From assembly GCF_001038625.1 (NCBI RefSeq), contig NZ_CP011803.1, positions 4,774,001 to 4,838,000 of the forward strand: a stretch of 64,000 nt of DNA. Direction: 5' to 3'. The notes below the pieces were generated by a model. It was not told where the DNA came from. It did no database searches and saw nothing but the letters and a program-made list of their open reading frames with translations. Of this stretch, positions 32,944 through 42,160 are shown piece by piece. The stretch comes from Clostridium carboxidivorans P7 (GTDB lineage: Bacteria; Bacillota; Clostridia; Clostridiales; Clostridiaceae). The stretch's first letter is position 1, and each line of letters begins with the position of its first letter. A program made the position numbers and the translations under genes.

Positions 32944-32978
32944 AAAACCTGTCCTTTCGATGTAAAGGACAGGTTTTT
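32944..32978 (+). terminator. Terminator of rho
   Basis: The arms at 32944-32957 and 32964-32977 are complementary (CCTGTCCTTT/AAAGGACAGG core), followed by T residues. It may also serve the convergent rpmE. Confidence 0.9.
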
Positions 32979-33001
32979 CAATAAGTTTTAAGAAAATTAA
33001 A

Positions 33002-33220
33002 TTACTTATTATCTTCCATAGTTAAGTTAAATTTCTTCATAAACTTATCAACTCTTCCACCAACGTCAACTAACTTCTGTTTACCAGTGAAGAATGGATG
33101 GCATTTAGAGCATATTTCAACTTTTAGTTCTTTTTGAGTTGAACCAGTTGTAAAAGAGTTTCCACATGCACACTTAACTACCGCATCGTGATGGTATTCT
33201 GGATGTATGCCGTTTTTCAT
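33002..33220 (-). CDS. rpmE: 50S ribosomal protein L31, zinc-binding type
   Basis: This 72-residue L31 of the zinc (C+) type has Cys at 17, 19, 37 and 40 forming the CxC...CxxC site. That distinguishes it from the zinc-free RpmE2 used in zinc starvation. The start is ATG 33220, 6 nt after GAGAGGTG; the upstream GTG is inside that ribosome site. It is transcribed opposite to rho and tdk and has its own promoter, which is unusual in this co-directional block. Confidence 0.95.
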   Translation of the reverse strand: MKNGIHPEYHHDAVVKCACGNSFTTGSTQKELKVEICSKCHPFFTGKQKLVDVGGRVDKFMKKFNLTMEDNK

Positions 33221-33269
33221 ATTTTTCACCTCTCTCAGTTTGAGGATGTACCTCTATTTTAACTATTGT

Positions 33270-33299
33270 ATTATAACACAATGGCTGAGATTAAGTCAA
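33270..33299 (-). promoter_or_regulatory. SigA promoter of rpmE
   Basis: On the minus strand TTGACT (33294-33299) and TATAAT (33270-33275) have an 18-nt spacer, upstream of the start at 33220. Confidence 0.6.
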
Positions 33300-33406
33300 T
33301 GAATAAATTGTTTAAAACAACTCTTTAATATATATATCGGGTCTGTTAAAATATATTTGTTTAATAAAACAGTTTAAAAAAGTTAAAATGTAGAGGGGTT
33401 AATAGC

Positions 33407-34009
33407 ATGAGTAAATTATATTTTAGATATGGAGCTATGAATTGTGGTAAATCTACTAATTTACTTCAAGTGGCTCATAATTATGAAGAAAGGGGAATGA
33501 AGGTTATAATTATAAAACCTTATACTGATACCAAAGGAGGAGATAAAGTTATCTCTAGGTTGGGAATAAAAAGAAAAGTGGATATGTTACTTGATGAAAA
33601 TGAGAATGTTTACGAAAGAGTAGACAAATATGTTGAGGAAAATGGAAAAATAGATTGTATTTTAGTGGATGAAGTACAATTTTTTAAAAAAAATCAGATA
33701 GATGAACTATTCAAAATAGCAGTAATTAAGGACATTCCAACTATATGCTATGGACTTAGAACTGACTTTCAAATGAATGGTTTTGAAGGAAGTGAAAGAT
33801 TACTTTTATTAGCACACAGCTTAGAAGAGCTAAAGACTATATGCAATTGTGGTAAAAAAGCACTTGTAAACGGAAGAAAAATAAATGGTGAATTTGTATT
33901 TGAAGGTAAACAAATAGCTATTGATAAAGAAGATAATGTTGAATATGAGCCATTATGTCCAAAATGCTATTTTGAATATAAAATGAAATGTAAAAATGGG
34001 GTGAGATAA
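33407..34009 (+). CDS. tdk: Thymidine kinase
   Basis: This 200-residue type II thymidine kinase phosphorylates thymidine and deoxyuridine in salvage. The P-loop GAMNCGKST is at residues 9-17, and CILVDEVQFF near residue 84 carries the catalytic Glu. Cys pairs CNCG near 145 and CPKC near 186 form the structural zinc site. The ATG follows GAGGGG. The stop codon overlaps the start of the next gene by 1 nt, so the two are translationally coupled. Confidence 0.95.
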   Translation: MSKLYFRYGAMNCGKSTNLLQVAHNYEERGMKVIIIKPYTDTKGGDKVISRLGIKRKVDMLLDENENVYERVDKYVEENGKIDCILVDEVQFFKKNQIDELFKIAVIKDIPTICYGLRTDFQMNGFEGSERLLLLAHSLEELKTICNCGKKALVNGRKINGEFVFEGKQIAIDKEDNVEYEPLCPKCYFEYKMKCKNGVR

Positions 34010-34956
34010 TGTCGGTTAAGACTTCGGTTGGAGGACAGGCTGTAATTGAAGGCGTAATGATGAGAGGAATGAAGGGTATAGCTACAGCTGTAAGAAAACC
34101 CAATGGAGAAATTGTTGTAGACAGGAAAGAATCTATACCTTATACAAAGAGAAATAAACTAATGGGATTGCCTATTTTAAGAGGATTTATATCCTTAATA
34201 GAATCCTTAGTAATAGGTATAAATACATTAAATTATTCTGCATCCTTTTTTGAAGAACCTGAAGAGGAGGAAAAGCCTAGTAAATTAGACAAATGGTTTC
34301 AAAGCGTATTTAAGGATAAAAGTGATGATGTGCTTATGGGAATAACATTGATTATATCCATAGGAATAGCCACATTATTATTTTTTATATTGCCTACCTT
34401 TGCAGCTAATATTTTTAAAAGGATAGGAATTTATAGCACTATAGGTTTAAATATAATTGAGGGTATTATAAGGGTGCTAATCTTTTTAACATATATATAC
34501 CTTATAGGTAAGATGGATGATATAAACAGGGTTTTTCAATATCATGGAGCAGAACACAAAACTATATTTTGTTATGAAAATGATATGGAGCTTATACCTG
34601 AAAATGCTAAAAAATTTCAAAGATTTCATCCAAGATGCGGAACTAATTTTTTATTTTTGGTTATGATAGTAAGTATAATATTATTTTCGTTTACTGGATG
34701 GAATAGTTTGTGGCAAAGGATACTATATAGAATTATACTTTTACCTATAGTTTCAGGGATTACTTATGAAATTATTAAATGGATGGGAAAGAGTGATAGT
34801 ATTTTATCAAAAATAACCTCTTATCCAGGACTTATGCTTCAAAAGCTTACCACAAGGGAACCTGATTTGGAGCAGCTAGAAGTGGCTATAAAGGCTCTTA
34901 AGTGGGCAGAAGGTATAGAAACGGAAGAAAATCAAGAATTAAAAAATGAAAATTAG
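34009..34956 (+). CDS. DUF1385 membrane protein (YqhQ-like)
   Basis: This 315-residue protein of the DUF1385 family has the conserved GGQAVIEGVMMRG near its N-terminus, about four hydrophobic segments, and the conserved AEHKTIFCYE and RFHPRCGTNFLFLV blocks. The function is unknown; His/Cys conservation suggests metal binding. The ATG overlaps the tdk stop (TAATG). In clostridia this gene commonly precedes prmC, as here, so it is probably part of a tdk-DUF1385-prmC-prfA unit. Confidence 0.88.
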   Translation: MSVKTSVGGQAVIEGVMMRGMKGIATAVRKPNGEIVVDRKESIPYTKRNKLMGLPILRGFISLIESLVIGINTLNYSASFFEEPEEEEKPSKLDKWFQSVFKDKSDDVLMGITLIISIGIATLLFFILPTFAANIFKRIGIYSTIGLNIIEGIIRVLIFLTYIYLIGKMDDINRVFQYHGAEHKTIFCYENDMELIPENAKKFQRFHPRCGTNFLFLVMIVSIILFSFTGWNSLWQRILYRIILLPIVSGITYEIIKWMGKSDSILSKITSYPGLMLQKLTTREPDLEQLEVAIKALKWAEGIETEENQELKNEN

Positions 34957-35008
34957 TATTGTTTACTAAGATTAAATAAAGTAATATAATGAGGAATGGA
35001 GAAAATGT

Positions 35009-35881
35009 ATGGAGAAGGAACAATTTAATATTGGGAAACTCTTAAAGTTTGGATATGAAGCACTAAGGTCAGTAGGAATAGATAGTTATCAAATAGATTG
35101 TGAACTTCTTCTTGGAAAAGTAATAAAAAAGGATAGACTTTTTATACTTTTAAATAGAGATTATAAAGTAACTGTTAATGAAGAGCAAGAATATTGTAAT
35201 TTTATTAACCTTAGAAAGCAGAAGATGCCTATAAAGTATATATTAGGTGAATGCGAATTTATGGGACTTGATTTCTATATAAAAGAAGGAGTACTAATTC
35301 CGAGACCTGATACAGAAGTTTTAGTAGAACTAGCTATAAAGTGCATAAAAGAACAAAAATTAAAAAATGCATGTGATGTATGCTGTGGAAGCGGTGCAAT
35401 AGGTATATCCATTGCAAAATTTGTAGAAGATATAAAAGTTAAGTGCAGTGATATTTCCAATATTGCCTATGAAGTTACTTTAGAAAATATTAAAAGGTTT
35501 GAACTTGAACATAAGGTGGAAGTTATAAAAAGTGATTTGTTAAATTATTTTATAAATAATAAAGAAAAGTTTGATATAATAATTTCAAACCCACCATATA
35601 TAAGAGAGGATGTTATTCCAACATTAATGGAGGATGTAAAGAACTATGAACCTTATGAGGCATTAAGTGGGGGGCAAGACGGTTTGGATTTTTACAGAAA
35701 AATCACATTGCAAAGTTTAAAATTGTTGAATAACAATGGATTCTTATTATTTGAAATAGGATATGATCAAAAAGATTCTGTAAGCAGCATATTGGAACAG
35801 AACGGTTTTACTGATATAAGTTGCATAAAGGATTTAGCAGGTAAGGATAGAGTTATAAAAGGAAAAAGGGAAATCAGTTGA
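35009..35881 (+). CDS. prmC: Release factor glutamine methyltransferase
   Basis: The 290-residue SAM-dependent enzyme methylates the Gln of the GGQ motif in release factors. The substrate motif NPPY is present in SNPPYIREDV near residue 195. The SAM site CDVCCGSGAIGI is near residue 125, and the helical N-terminal domain binds the factor. Its target prfA lies directly downstream (66 nt), which is a common pairing. The ATG follows GGAG. Confidence 0.95.
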   Translation: MEKEQFNIGKLLKFGYEALRSVGIDSYQIDCELLLGKVIKKDRLFILLNRDYKVTVNEEQEYCNFINLRKQKMPIKYILGECEFMGLDFYIKEGVLIPRPDTEVLVELAIKCIKEQKLKNACDVCCGSGAIGISIAKFVEDIKVKCSDISNIAYEVTLENIKRFELEHKVEVIKSDLLNYFINNKEKFDIIISNPPYIREDVIPTLMEDVKNYEPYEALSGGQDGLDFYRKITLQSLKLLNNNGFLLFEIGYDQKDSVSSILEQNGFTDISCIKDLAGKDRVIKGKREIS

Positions 35882-35947
35882 TAGTTATAAAAGTATTGTG
35901 ATATAATTATTAATTGTGAAAATATTTATACGGAGTGATAAAAAAGT

Positions 35948-37024
35948 ATGTTAGAAAGACTTGAGTTTATAGAAAATAAATATGAGGAATTATCAGCAAA
36001 AATAAGTGATCCGTCAATTATGGCAGATCAAAAAGAATGGCAGAAGTTATGTAAAGAACATGCAGAATTAGAAACGTTAGTAATAAAGTATAGACAATAT
36101 AGAAAAGCTGAAGAAGAATTGGAAAGCAACAAAGAAATGCTAAAAGATGAAACAGATAAAGATATGAGGGATATGATCCAAGAGGACATAAAAGAACTTG
36201 AAGCTTCTATGGATGAGGCACGCCAAGAATTGAGAATACTGCTTTTACCTAAAGATCCTAATGACGATAAAAATGTATTTGTGGAAATAAGAGGTGGAGC
36301 AGGTGGAGAGGAAGCAGCATTGTTTGCTGCAAATCTTACAAGAATGTATACTAGATATGCAGAGCGAAAAGGCTGGAAAGTTGAAACTATAAGTTTGAAT
36401 GCTACAGATATAGGTGGATTTAAAGAAATTGTATTTATGATAAAGGGTGCAGGAGCTTATAGTAGATTAAAGTATGAAAGTGGAGTTCACAGAGTTCAAA
36501 GGGTTCCAGATACAGAATCTAGCGGAAGAATACATACATCAACAGCTACAGTAGCAGTTTTGCCTGAAGTTGATGATGTTGACTTAGTTATAAATGCTAA
36601 TGATATAAGGATAGATGTGTTTAGAGCATCAGGACATGGTGGACAGTGCGTTAATACTACTGATTCAGCAGTAAGAATTACTCACTTGCCAACAGGACTC
36701 GTAGTTTCTTGTCAAGATGAAAAGTCTCAACTTAAGAATAAAGAAAAAGCTATGAAGGTACTTAAATCTAGATTGTTTGAAAGAGCAGAGGCAGAAAGAA
36801 GTGCAGGTATAGCTGAGGATAGAAAGAGTCAAGTTGGTACTGGTGATAGAAGTGAAAGAATAAGAACTTATAACTACCCACAGGGAAGAGTTACAGATCA
36901 CAGAATAGGACTTACTTTATATAAATTAGATTCCTACTTAGATGGAGATATAGATGAAGTTATAGATGCACTTATAACTACAGATCAAGCAGAAAAAATG
37001 AAGGCTATGGGAAATAATGAATAA
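35948..37024 (+). CDS. prfA: Peptide chain release factor 1
   Basis: This 358-residue RF1 reads UAA and UAG. The peptidyl hydrolysis motif GGQ is at residues 231-233. The anticodon-like PxT motif is present as PDT in RVPDTESSGRIHTS. The residue after GGQ is Cys, where many RF1 proteins have His or another residue. The length is typical. It follows the methyltransferase that modifies this GGQ. Confidence 0.96.
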   Translation: MLERLEFIENKYEELSAKISDPSIMADQKEWQKLCKEHAELETLVIKYRQYRKAEEELESNKEMLKDETDKDMRDMIQEDIKELEASMDEARQELRILLLPKDPNDDKNVFVEIRGGAGGEEAALFAANLTRMYTRYAERKGWKVETISLNATDIGGFKEIVFMIKGAGAYSRLKYESGVHRVQRVPDTESSGRIHTSTATVAVLPEVDDVDLVINANDIRIDVFRASGHGGQCVNTTDSAVRITHLPTGLVVSCQDEKSQLKNKEKAMKVLKSRLFERAEAERSAGIAEDRKSQVGTGDRSERIRTYNYPQGRVTDHRIGLTLYKLDSYLDGDIDEVIDALITTDQAEKMKAMGNNE

Positions 37025-37062
37025 TTAATTTTGTTTATTAATTTTATGAAAAGAGGGAAACT

Positions 37063-37677
37063 ATGAATATAGATAAAGCCATTAGAAAGCGTAAAAAGTC
37101 TTACAAAAGATTCATGCTGTCTATGTGCTTTATTTTTTTTATGTTACCGGCACTACTTATTTTTTTGAAAAAATTTTATATATTCTATATAGTTTATTTG
37201 GTAGTTATAGAGTTGCTTATACTACTGGCAATTTGTATAAAAATTAATAAAGAATCTCTTACATTTCAATATGATGAATATAAGTTAAAAATAAGTTTGG
37301 GATTAGCCGGTAAAAAAATCAATATAGCTGGTGACAAGATTGTTCTGGTTCATGTGGAAAATGTTGTGTTAAAGGATACTAGGGAAAAAGATTTTAAAAT
37401 TATATTGCTTTCTAAATCCAAGTTTAGGAGTGATAGAATGCTGTCTGTTAGTATTAATTTTTTAAAAAATCATCCATATGTAGCTTGCGAATATAATAGA
37501 ATTAAAATCATGCATCCAGAAAATGAATATTACTATACTATAATAAAAAGAGGAGGCATAAATAAATATCCTCTTTTAGATCTTATATATAAAAATTGTG
37601 TTTATGCTGAATTTACAGAAGAAGCAGTGGAAAAAATAAAGTTCTACCGTGAAAACTCTGAGAATTATAAAATTTAA
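37063..37677 (+). CDS. Unknown membrane protein with two N-terminal helices
   Basis: This 204-residue protein has a basic N-terminus and two closely spaced membrane helices (about 18-36 and 40-58). A soluble beta-rich cytoplasmic domain of about 145 residues follows, with a pleckstrin-like feel that I cannot confirm. No family was recognised. The ATG follows AGAGGG. It occupies the place between prfA and the ywl genes where Bacillus carries spoIIR, but it is not related to SpoIIR. Confidence 0.65.
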   Translation: MNIDKAIRKRKKSYKRFMLSMCFIFFMLPALLIFLKKFYIFYIVYLVVIELLILLAICIKINKESLTFQYDEYKLKISLGLAGKKINIAGDKIVLVHVENVVLKDTREKDFKIILLSKSKFRSDRMLSVSINFLKNHPYVACEYNRIKIMHPENEYYYTIIKRGGINKYPLLDLIYKNCVYAEFTEEAVEKIKFYRENSENYKI

Positions 37678-37757
37678 ATGTAGATAAAATTAATAGCATA
37701 TATGATAGATAAGATAAATAAAATAGTTTATATAGTAATAAGTAAAAGAGTGATTTT

Positions 37758-38480
37758 TTGGGGGATAATATAATTTATATTGTAGTTGTGGGAAGTATTG
37801 TATCATTAATAGGAACTATGATAGGTGCTTCGCTGGGGGTTATAGTAAAAAAACCATCTGATAAAATGCTAGGAGCAATGATTGGATTTGCTGGAGGTCT
37901 TATGCTATCTGTAGTTGTATTTGACTTAATTCCAGAAGCTCTTACAAAATGGAGTTTTGGATGGACTTTGATATTTTGTATAGTTGGAATTATAGTGATA
38001 GCATTTATTGATACTAAAGTAAACATAGATAGCATAAATGGACATTTAAAAGTTGCATTTATGGCTGCATTAGGACTTATGATTCATAATTTTCCTGAAG
38101 GAATAATTATGGGGTGCGGATTTGCAGCAGGAACTACGCTTGGGATTAAGATGAGTTTAATAATTGCAGTTCATGATATACCAGAAGGTATCGCTGTTGC
38201 AGCTCCACTTATGGCATCTAGGGTAAAAGTGCCTAAAATATTATTGTATGCTTTTATAACGGCTTTTCCTACAGCTATAGGTACTTGGGTGGGTGCGTAC
38301 ATAGCTAATATATCTGTAAATGTGTTAGCTGCTTGTTTATCCTTTGCATCTGGTATAATGTTATATGTAGTTTGTGGAGAGATGATACCAGAGTCCTCTA
38401 AGTTATGGGAAGGATTAACCAGTACTATTGGAATATTAGCAGGATTAATAGTAGGATTTACAATGGTAAATATATTATAA
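37758..38480 (+). CDS. ZIP-family divalent metal transporter
   Basis: This 240-residue membrane protein has about eight hydrophobic segments and the ZIP family signatures HNFPEGIIMG (near residue 112) and HDIPEGIAVA (near residue 139), which carry the metal-binding His and Glu residues. It imports zinc or other divalent metals. The TTG start at 37758 follows GAGTGAT at usual spacing. In Bacillus the neighbouring position carries the Mn exporter mntP, a different family. A terminator follows. Confidence 0.9.
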   Translation: MGDNIIYIVVVGSIVSLIGTMIGASLGVIVKKPSDKMLGAMIGFAGGLMLSVVVFDLIPEALTKWSFGWTLIFCIVGIIVIAFIDTKVNIDSINGHLKVAFMAALGLMIHNFPEGIIMGCGFAAGTTLGIKMSLIIAVHDIPEGIAVAAPLMASRVKVPKILLYAFITAFPTAIGTWVGAYIANISVNVLAACLSFASGIMLYVVCGEMIPESSKLWEGLTSTIGILAGLIVGFTMVNIL

Positions 38481-38489
38481 ATTGCTTGT

Positions 38490-38530
38490 AGACTGTTGAA
38501 ATTTAGAATTAAGTTTCCGGTCTTTTTTTT
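38490..38530 (+). terminator. Terminator of the ZIP transporter gene
   Basis: AGACTG (38490-38495) pairs with CGGTCT (38518-38523), with an inner GAAA/TTTC pair, followed by eight T residues. Confidence 0.7.
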
Positions 38531-38696
38531 ATTATAAAAAATAGTAAGTCAAGTTGTAAAGGGTTTGAAATTTAAGTATTATTAAGGTATAATTATCAAT
38601 TAAGCCTGTGTTTGGAATTAGTATTTATATAAAAAACACATTTTAACTTTTGTTTACTAGTAAAATAACTTTATAAAAAAGGTGGTAAATATAGGG

Positions 38697-39749
38697 ATGA
38701 ATACGAAAATAAAAATGATAGATGAAAAAAATTTGGATAGAGATATTATAATAGAAGCAGCAAATGTTATAAAAGAAGGTGGACTTGTAGCTTTTCCAAC
38801 AGAAACTGTTTATGGGCTTGGAGGTAATGCGTTAAACCCTTCTGCTGTAAAAAAGATTTTTGAAGCTAAAGGAAGGCCTCAGGACAATCCTGTAATAGCG
38901 CATATAGCAGATTTTAAAGAAATAAATGCATTGGTAAAGGAAATACCGGAAGTGGCAAAAAAGCTTATGGAAAAGTTTTGGCCAGGTCCTATGACATTAA
39001 TACTACAAAAGTCAGAAATTGTACCAGATGTGACAACTGCAGGATTAAAATGTGTTGGCATTAGAATGCCGTCGAACATTATAGCTAGGGAGTTTATAAG
39101 AGCTTGCGGTGTTCCTATAGCAGCTCCATCAGCTAATATTTCAGGAAGGCCAAGTCCTACAGATGTAGAGAGATGCATAGAGGATATGGATGGCAAAATT
39201 GACTATATTATTGGTGGAGAAATGTGTGATATTGGAGTGGAGTCAACAGTAATAGATTGTACTGTACAGCCAGTGTGCATTTTAAGACCTGGTGGAATAA
39301 CTCTTGAAATGTTGAAAGAGGTAGATAAGGATGCATATATAGATCCTGCTATAATGAAAAAACCTGATAAGGATTTTAAACCTAAAGCACCTGGAATGAA
39401 GTACAAACACTATGCACCAAAAGCGCATGTAAAAATTGTTGCAGGAGATTTGCAAAAAACTATTGCAAAAATCAATGAAATAGTGCAAAATTATATAGGT
39501 GAAAATAAATCTGTGGGTATAATGGCTACGGATGAAACAAAAAAATACTACAAAAATGGAATAGTGGTATCATTGGGTAGTAGAGAAGATATGATAAGTA
39601 TATCAAAGAATTTATTTGAAACACTTAGAAGTTTTGATGATAAGGGTGTAGACGTAATAGTGTCTGAAGCTTTTGAAGAAATTGGTGTTGGAGTAGCAAT
39701 AATGAATAGGCTGCAGAAGTCTGCTGGATTTGATATTACTACAGTTTAA
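38697..39749 (+). CDS. tsaC: Threonylcarbamoyl-AMP synthase (Sua5 type)
   Basis: This 350-residue enzyme makes threonylcarbamoyl-AMP for the t6A37 modification of ANN-decoding tRNAs. The N-terminal YrdC domain has AFPTETVYGLGGNA near residue 33 and KGRPQDNPVI near 61. A C-terminal Sua5 domain (about 225-350) makes it the long form. The start is ATG 38697; an in-frame GTG at 38682 overlaps the AAGGTGG ribosome site, so the exact start is uncertain. The order tsaC-ywlE-rpiB-upp matches Bacillus. Confidence 0.93.
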   Translation: MNTKIKMIDEKNLDRDIIIEAANVIKEGGLVAFPTETVYGLGGNALNPSAVKKIFEAKGRPQDNPVIAHIADFKEINALVKEIPEVAKKLMEKFWPGPMTLILQKSEIVPDVTTAGLKCVGIRMPSNIIAREFIRACGVPIAAPSANISGRPSPTDVERCIEDMDGKIDYIIGGEMCDIGVESTVIDCTVQPVCILRPGGITLEMLKEVDKDAYIDPAIMKKPDKDFKPKAPGMKYKHYAPKAHVKIVAGDLQKTIAKINEIVQNYIGENKSVGIMATDETKKYYKNGIVVSLGSREDMISISKNLFETLRSFDDKGVDVIVSEAFEEIGVGVAIMNRLQKSAGFDITTV

Positions 39750-39772
39750 GTTTTATTTTTAGGAGGTTAAAC

Positions 39773-40231
39773 ATGAAAAACATACTATTTGTTTGTACGG
39801 GTAATACTTGTAGAAGTTGTATGGCAGAATCCATATTCAATTATTTATGTGATATTGAAGATGTAAAAGCTATTTCCGCAGGAATATCTATAGTAAACAA
39901 TAGTAAAACCTCTAAAAATTCTGCTGAAGTTGTTAAAGAGAATATAGGAATTGATATAAGTGATAGAAAGGCTGTTAGAATTACTTATGATATGGTAGAA
40001 AATTCTGAAACTATTTTAACTATGACTGAGAGTATTAGAAATGTTTTATATGAGGTTTTTCCTGAGTTTAAATATAAAATGTTTACTTTAAATGAATATG
40101 TTTCAGTGAATAGTGATATACTTGACCCTTTTGGCAGTGATATACAAGTTTATAAAAAAACTTATACTCAATTAAGGAGTAGTATTATTTTACTGTTGAG
40201 AAAATTAAAGGAAGATATGGGCATTAATTAA
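39773..40231 (+). CDS. ywlE: Low-molecular-weight protein arginine phosphatase (YwlE-like)
   Basis: This 152-residue LMW-PTP fold protein has the P-loop CTGNTCRS at residues 8-15 and the catalytic acid in DPFG near residue 120. The Thr in CTGNTCRS is the residue that favours phospho-arginine over phospho-tyrosine in YwlE, so it probably reverses McsB-type protein arginine phosphorylation. The ATG follows AGGAGG. A terminator begins at its 3' end. Confidence 0.88.
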   Translation: MKNILFVCTGNTCRSCMAESIFNYLCDIEDVKAISAGISIVNNSKTSKNSAEVVKENIGIDISDRKAVRITYDMVENSETILTMTESIRNVLYEVFPEFKYKMFTLNEYVSVNSDILDPFGSDIQVYKKTYTQLRSSIILLLRKLKEDMGIN

Positions 40232-40252
40232 ATGTTATTATCTTCTTTTTTT
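40211..40252 (+). terminator. Terminator overlapping the ywlE 3' end
   Basis: GAAGATA (40211-40217) pairs with TATCTTC (40239-40245), with an inner GCATT/AATGT pair and a T run. Confidence 0.65.
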
Positions 40253-40312
40253 GCGGCTTGATGACAGTTAAATATTTAAATTAGTTATATAAATTTAGTT
40301 GGAGGTATTTAT

Positions 40313-40762
40313 ATGAAAATTGCTTTAGGAAGTGATCATGCTGGATTGCCTTTAAAAAAGGAAATTATAACCCATTTAGAAGGTAAAGGTATTCAAATTG
40401 AAGATTTTGGTACTTATACAGAATCATCATGTGATTATCCTGAATTTGCACTAAAGGTTGCAGAAGAAGTAGCTGCTAAAAATTTTGATTTTGGTATATT
40501 GGTTTGTGGCACAGGTATAGGAATAAGTATAGCTGCTAATAAAGTACCTGGAATAAGAGCTGCAGTATGTGGTGATACATTTAGTGCTCATGCCTGCAGA
40601 GAACATAATGATGCCAATATATTAACATTAGGTCAAAGAGTAGTTGGTTTAGGATTAGCATTAGATATAGTAGACATTTTCCTAGATACAAAATTTGAAG
40701 GTGGTAGACACCAGAAAAGAATAGATAAAATTTCAGATATTGAAAAAAAGTATTCTAAATAA
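40313..40762 (+). CDS. rpiB: Ribose-5-phosphate isomerase B
   Basis: This 149-residue RpiB/LacAB-family isomerase interconverts ribose 5-phosphate and ribulose 5-phosphate in the pentose phosphate pathway. The N-terminal MKIALGSDHAG and the catalytic-Cys block GILVCGTGIGISIAANK near residue 66 are diagnostic. It is followed after 15 nt by upp, so the two are probably in one operon. This fits supply of phosphoribosyl precursors. The ATG follows GGAGG. Confidence 0.95.
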   Translation: MKIALGSDHAGLPLKKEIITHLEGKGIQIEDFGTYTESSCDYPEFALKVAEEVAAKNFDFGILVCGTGIGISIAANKVPGIRAAVCGDTFSAHACREHNDANILTLGQRVVGLGLALDIVDIFLDTKFEGGRHQKRIDKISDIEKKYSK

Positions 40763-40777
40763 TTAGGGGGAATAAAA

Positions 40778-41407
40778 ATGAGTAAAGTAACACAAATAGC
40801 ACATCCATTAATATTACACAAATTATCCTTTATAAGAGATAAAAATACTGGTTCTAAAGATTTTAGAGAATTAGTAGAAGAAGTAGCAATGCTTATGGCT
40901 TATGAAGTAACTCGTGATTTACAGTTAGAGGAAGTAGAAATAGAGACTCCTATATGCAAAACTAAATGTAAGATGCTTGCAGGTAAAAAAGTAGCTATAG
41001 TGCCTATATTAAGAGCAGGACTTGGAATGGTTGATGGCATGTTAAAACTTATACCAGCTGCAAAGGTAGGACATATAGGTCTTTATAGGGATGAAAAAAC
41101 ATTAAAACCAGTAGAATATTTTTGTAAACTTCCACAAGATATAGAAGATAGAGAAGTTATAGTTACTGACCCTATGCTTGCTACAGGTGGATCATCTGTA
41201 GATGCTATAACTTTATTAAAGAAAAAGGGTGCTAAAAATATAAGATTAATGTGTCTTATAGCAGCACCAGAGGGTATAAAAGTAGTTATGAATGCACATC
41301 CAGATGTAGATATATATGTTGCATCAGTAGATGAAAAGTTAAATGAAAGTGGTTATATAGTACCTGGACTTGGAGATGCAGGAGACAGATTATTTGGTAC
41401 AAAATAA
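40778..41407 (+). CDS. upp: Uracil phosphoribosyltransferase
   Basis: This 209-residue enzyme salvages uracil to UMP using PRPP. The PRPP-binding loop VTDPMLATGGSS lies near residue 129 and the uracil-binding YIVPGLGDAGDRLFG near the C-terminus. The ATG follows GGGGG at good spacing. Together with pyrG, tdk and dCMP deaminase in this window it is part of a spread of pyrimidine genes. A terminator follows. Confidence 0.96.
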   Translation: MSKVTQIAHPLILHKLSFIRDKNTGSKDFRELVEEVAMLMAYEVTRDLQLEEVEIETPICKTKCKMLAGKKVAIVPILRAGLGMVDGMLKLIPAAKVGHIGLYRDEKTLKPVEYFCKLPQDIEDREVIVTDPMLATGGSSVDAITLLKKKGAKNIRLMCLIAAPEGIKVVMNAHPDVDIYVASVDEKLNESGYIVPGLGDAGDRLFGTK

Positions 41408-41413
41408 AATAAC

Positions 41414-41442
41414 AAGCGGTGATATTTTCACTGCTTTTTATT
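41414..41442 (+). terminator. Terminator of rpiB-upp
   Basis: AAGCGGTGA (41414-41422) and TCACTGCTT (41428-41436) pair with one wobble, followed by T residues. Confidence 0.8.
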
Positions 41443-41597
41443 TTTTGTGTAAAATAAATTGAAATTATAATAGGTAATGAGACTTTTAATTACATCCTTT
41501 TTAGTATAAAATAAGAGGGGAGTCTATGTGCTTCATAAAATCACACTTTATTTGTAAAAGTTTGATATGAAAATTTATTAAAGTTATGGAGGACAAC

Positions 41598-42086
41598 ATG
41601 ATAAGAATTGATAAGGATAATTATTACTTAGATATATGTGAGACTGTTTTGGAAAGAGGCACTTGTATAAGGAGAAATTTTGCAGCTATAATTGTTAAAA
41701 ATGATGAAATAATAGCTACAGGGTATACAGGAGCACCAAGAGGAAGAAAAAATTGCTGTGATTTAGGATATTGTAAAAGAGAACATTTAAATGTACCAAG
41801 AGGAACAAGATATGAGCTATGCAGATCAGTTCACGCTGAGCAAAATGCAATTATATCATCTAGACGACAAGATATGATAGGAACTACTATGTATTTGGTT
41901 GGTAAAGAACATAAAACAGGAGAATATGTGAATAACGCATCACCTTGTGCACTTTGCAAAAGGTTTATAATTAATTCAGGTATTGAAAAAGTTATTATAC
42001 GAGATACTAAAACTCTCTATAGAGAGATAAATGTTACTGAATGGATTGAGAATGATGATTCCTTAGATGGAGAAGCTGCATATTGA
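41598..42086 (+). CDS. Deoxycytidylate deaminase (ComEB-like)
   Basis: This 162-residue zinc deaminase converts dCMP to dUMP. The zinc/catalytic motif HAEQNAI lies near residue 80 and PCALC near 118. The extra Cys-rich block KNCCDLGYCKRE near residue 52 is typical of the dCMP deaminase/ComEB group and may bind a second zinc. The start is ATG 41598; the ATG at 41586 contains the GGAGG ribosome site. It supplies dUMP for thymidylate synthesis. Confidence 0.92.
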   Translation: MIRIDKDNYYLDICETVLERGTCIRRNFAAIIVKNDEIIATGYTGAPRGRKNCCDLGYCKREHLNVPRGTRYELCRSVHAEQNAIISSRRQDMIGTTMYLVGKEHKTGEYVNNASPCALCKRFIINSGIEKVIIRDTKTLYREINVTEWIENDDSLDGEAAY

Positions 42087-42160
42087 TAATTATATATATG
42101 TAAAGTAGGAACTTTCTAATACAAATGGCGAAGTTTTAATCAATAAAGGAAGGTTAATAT

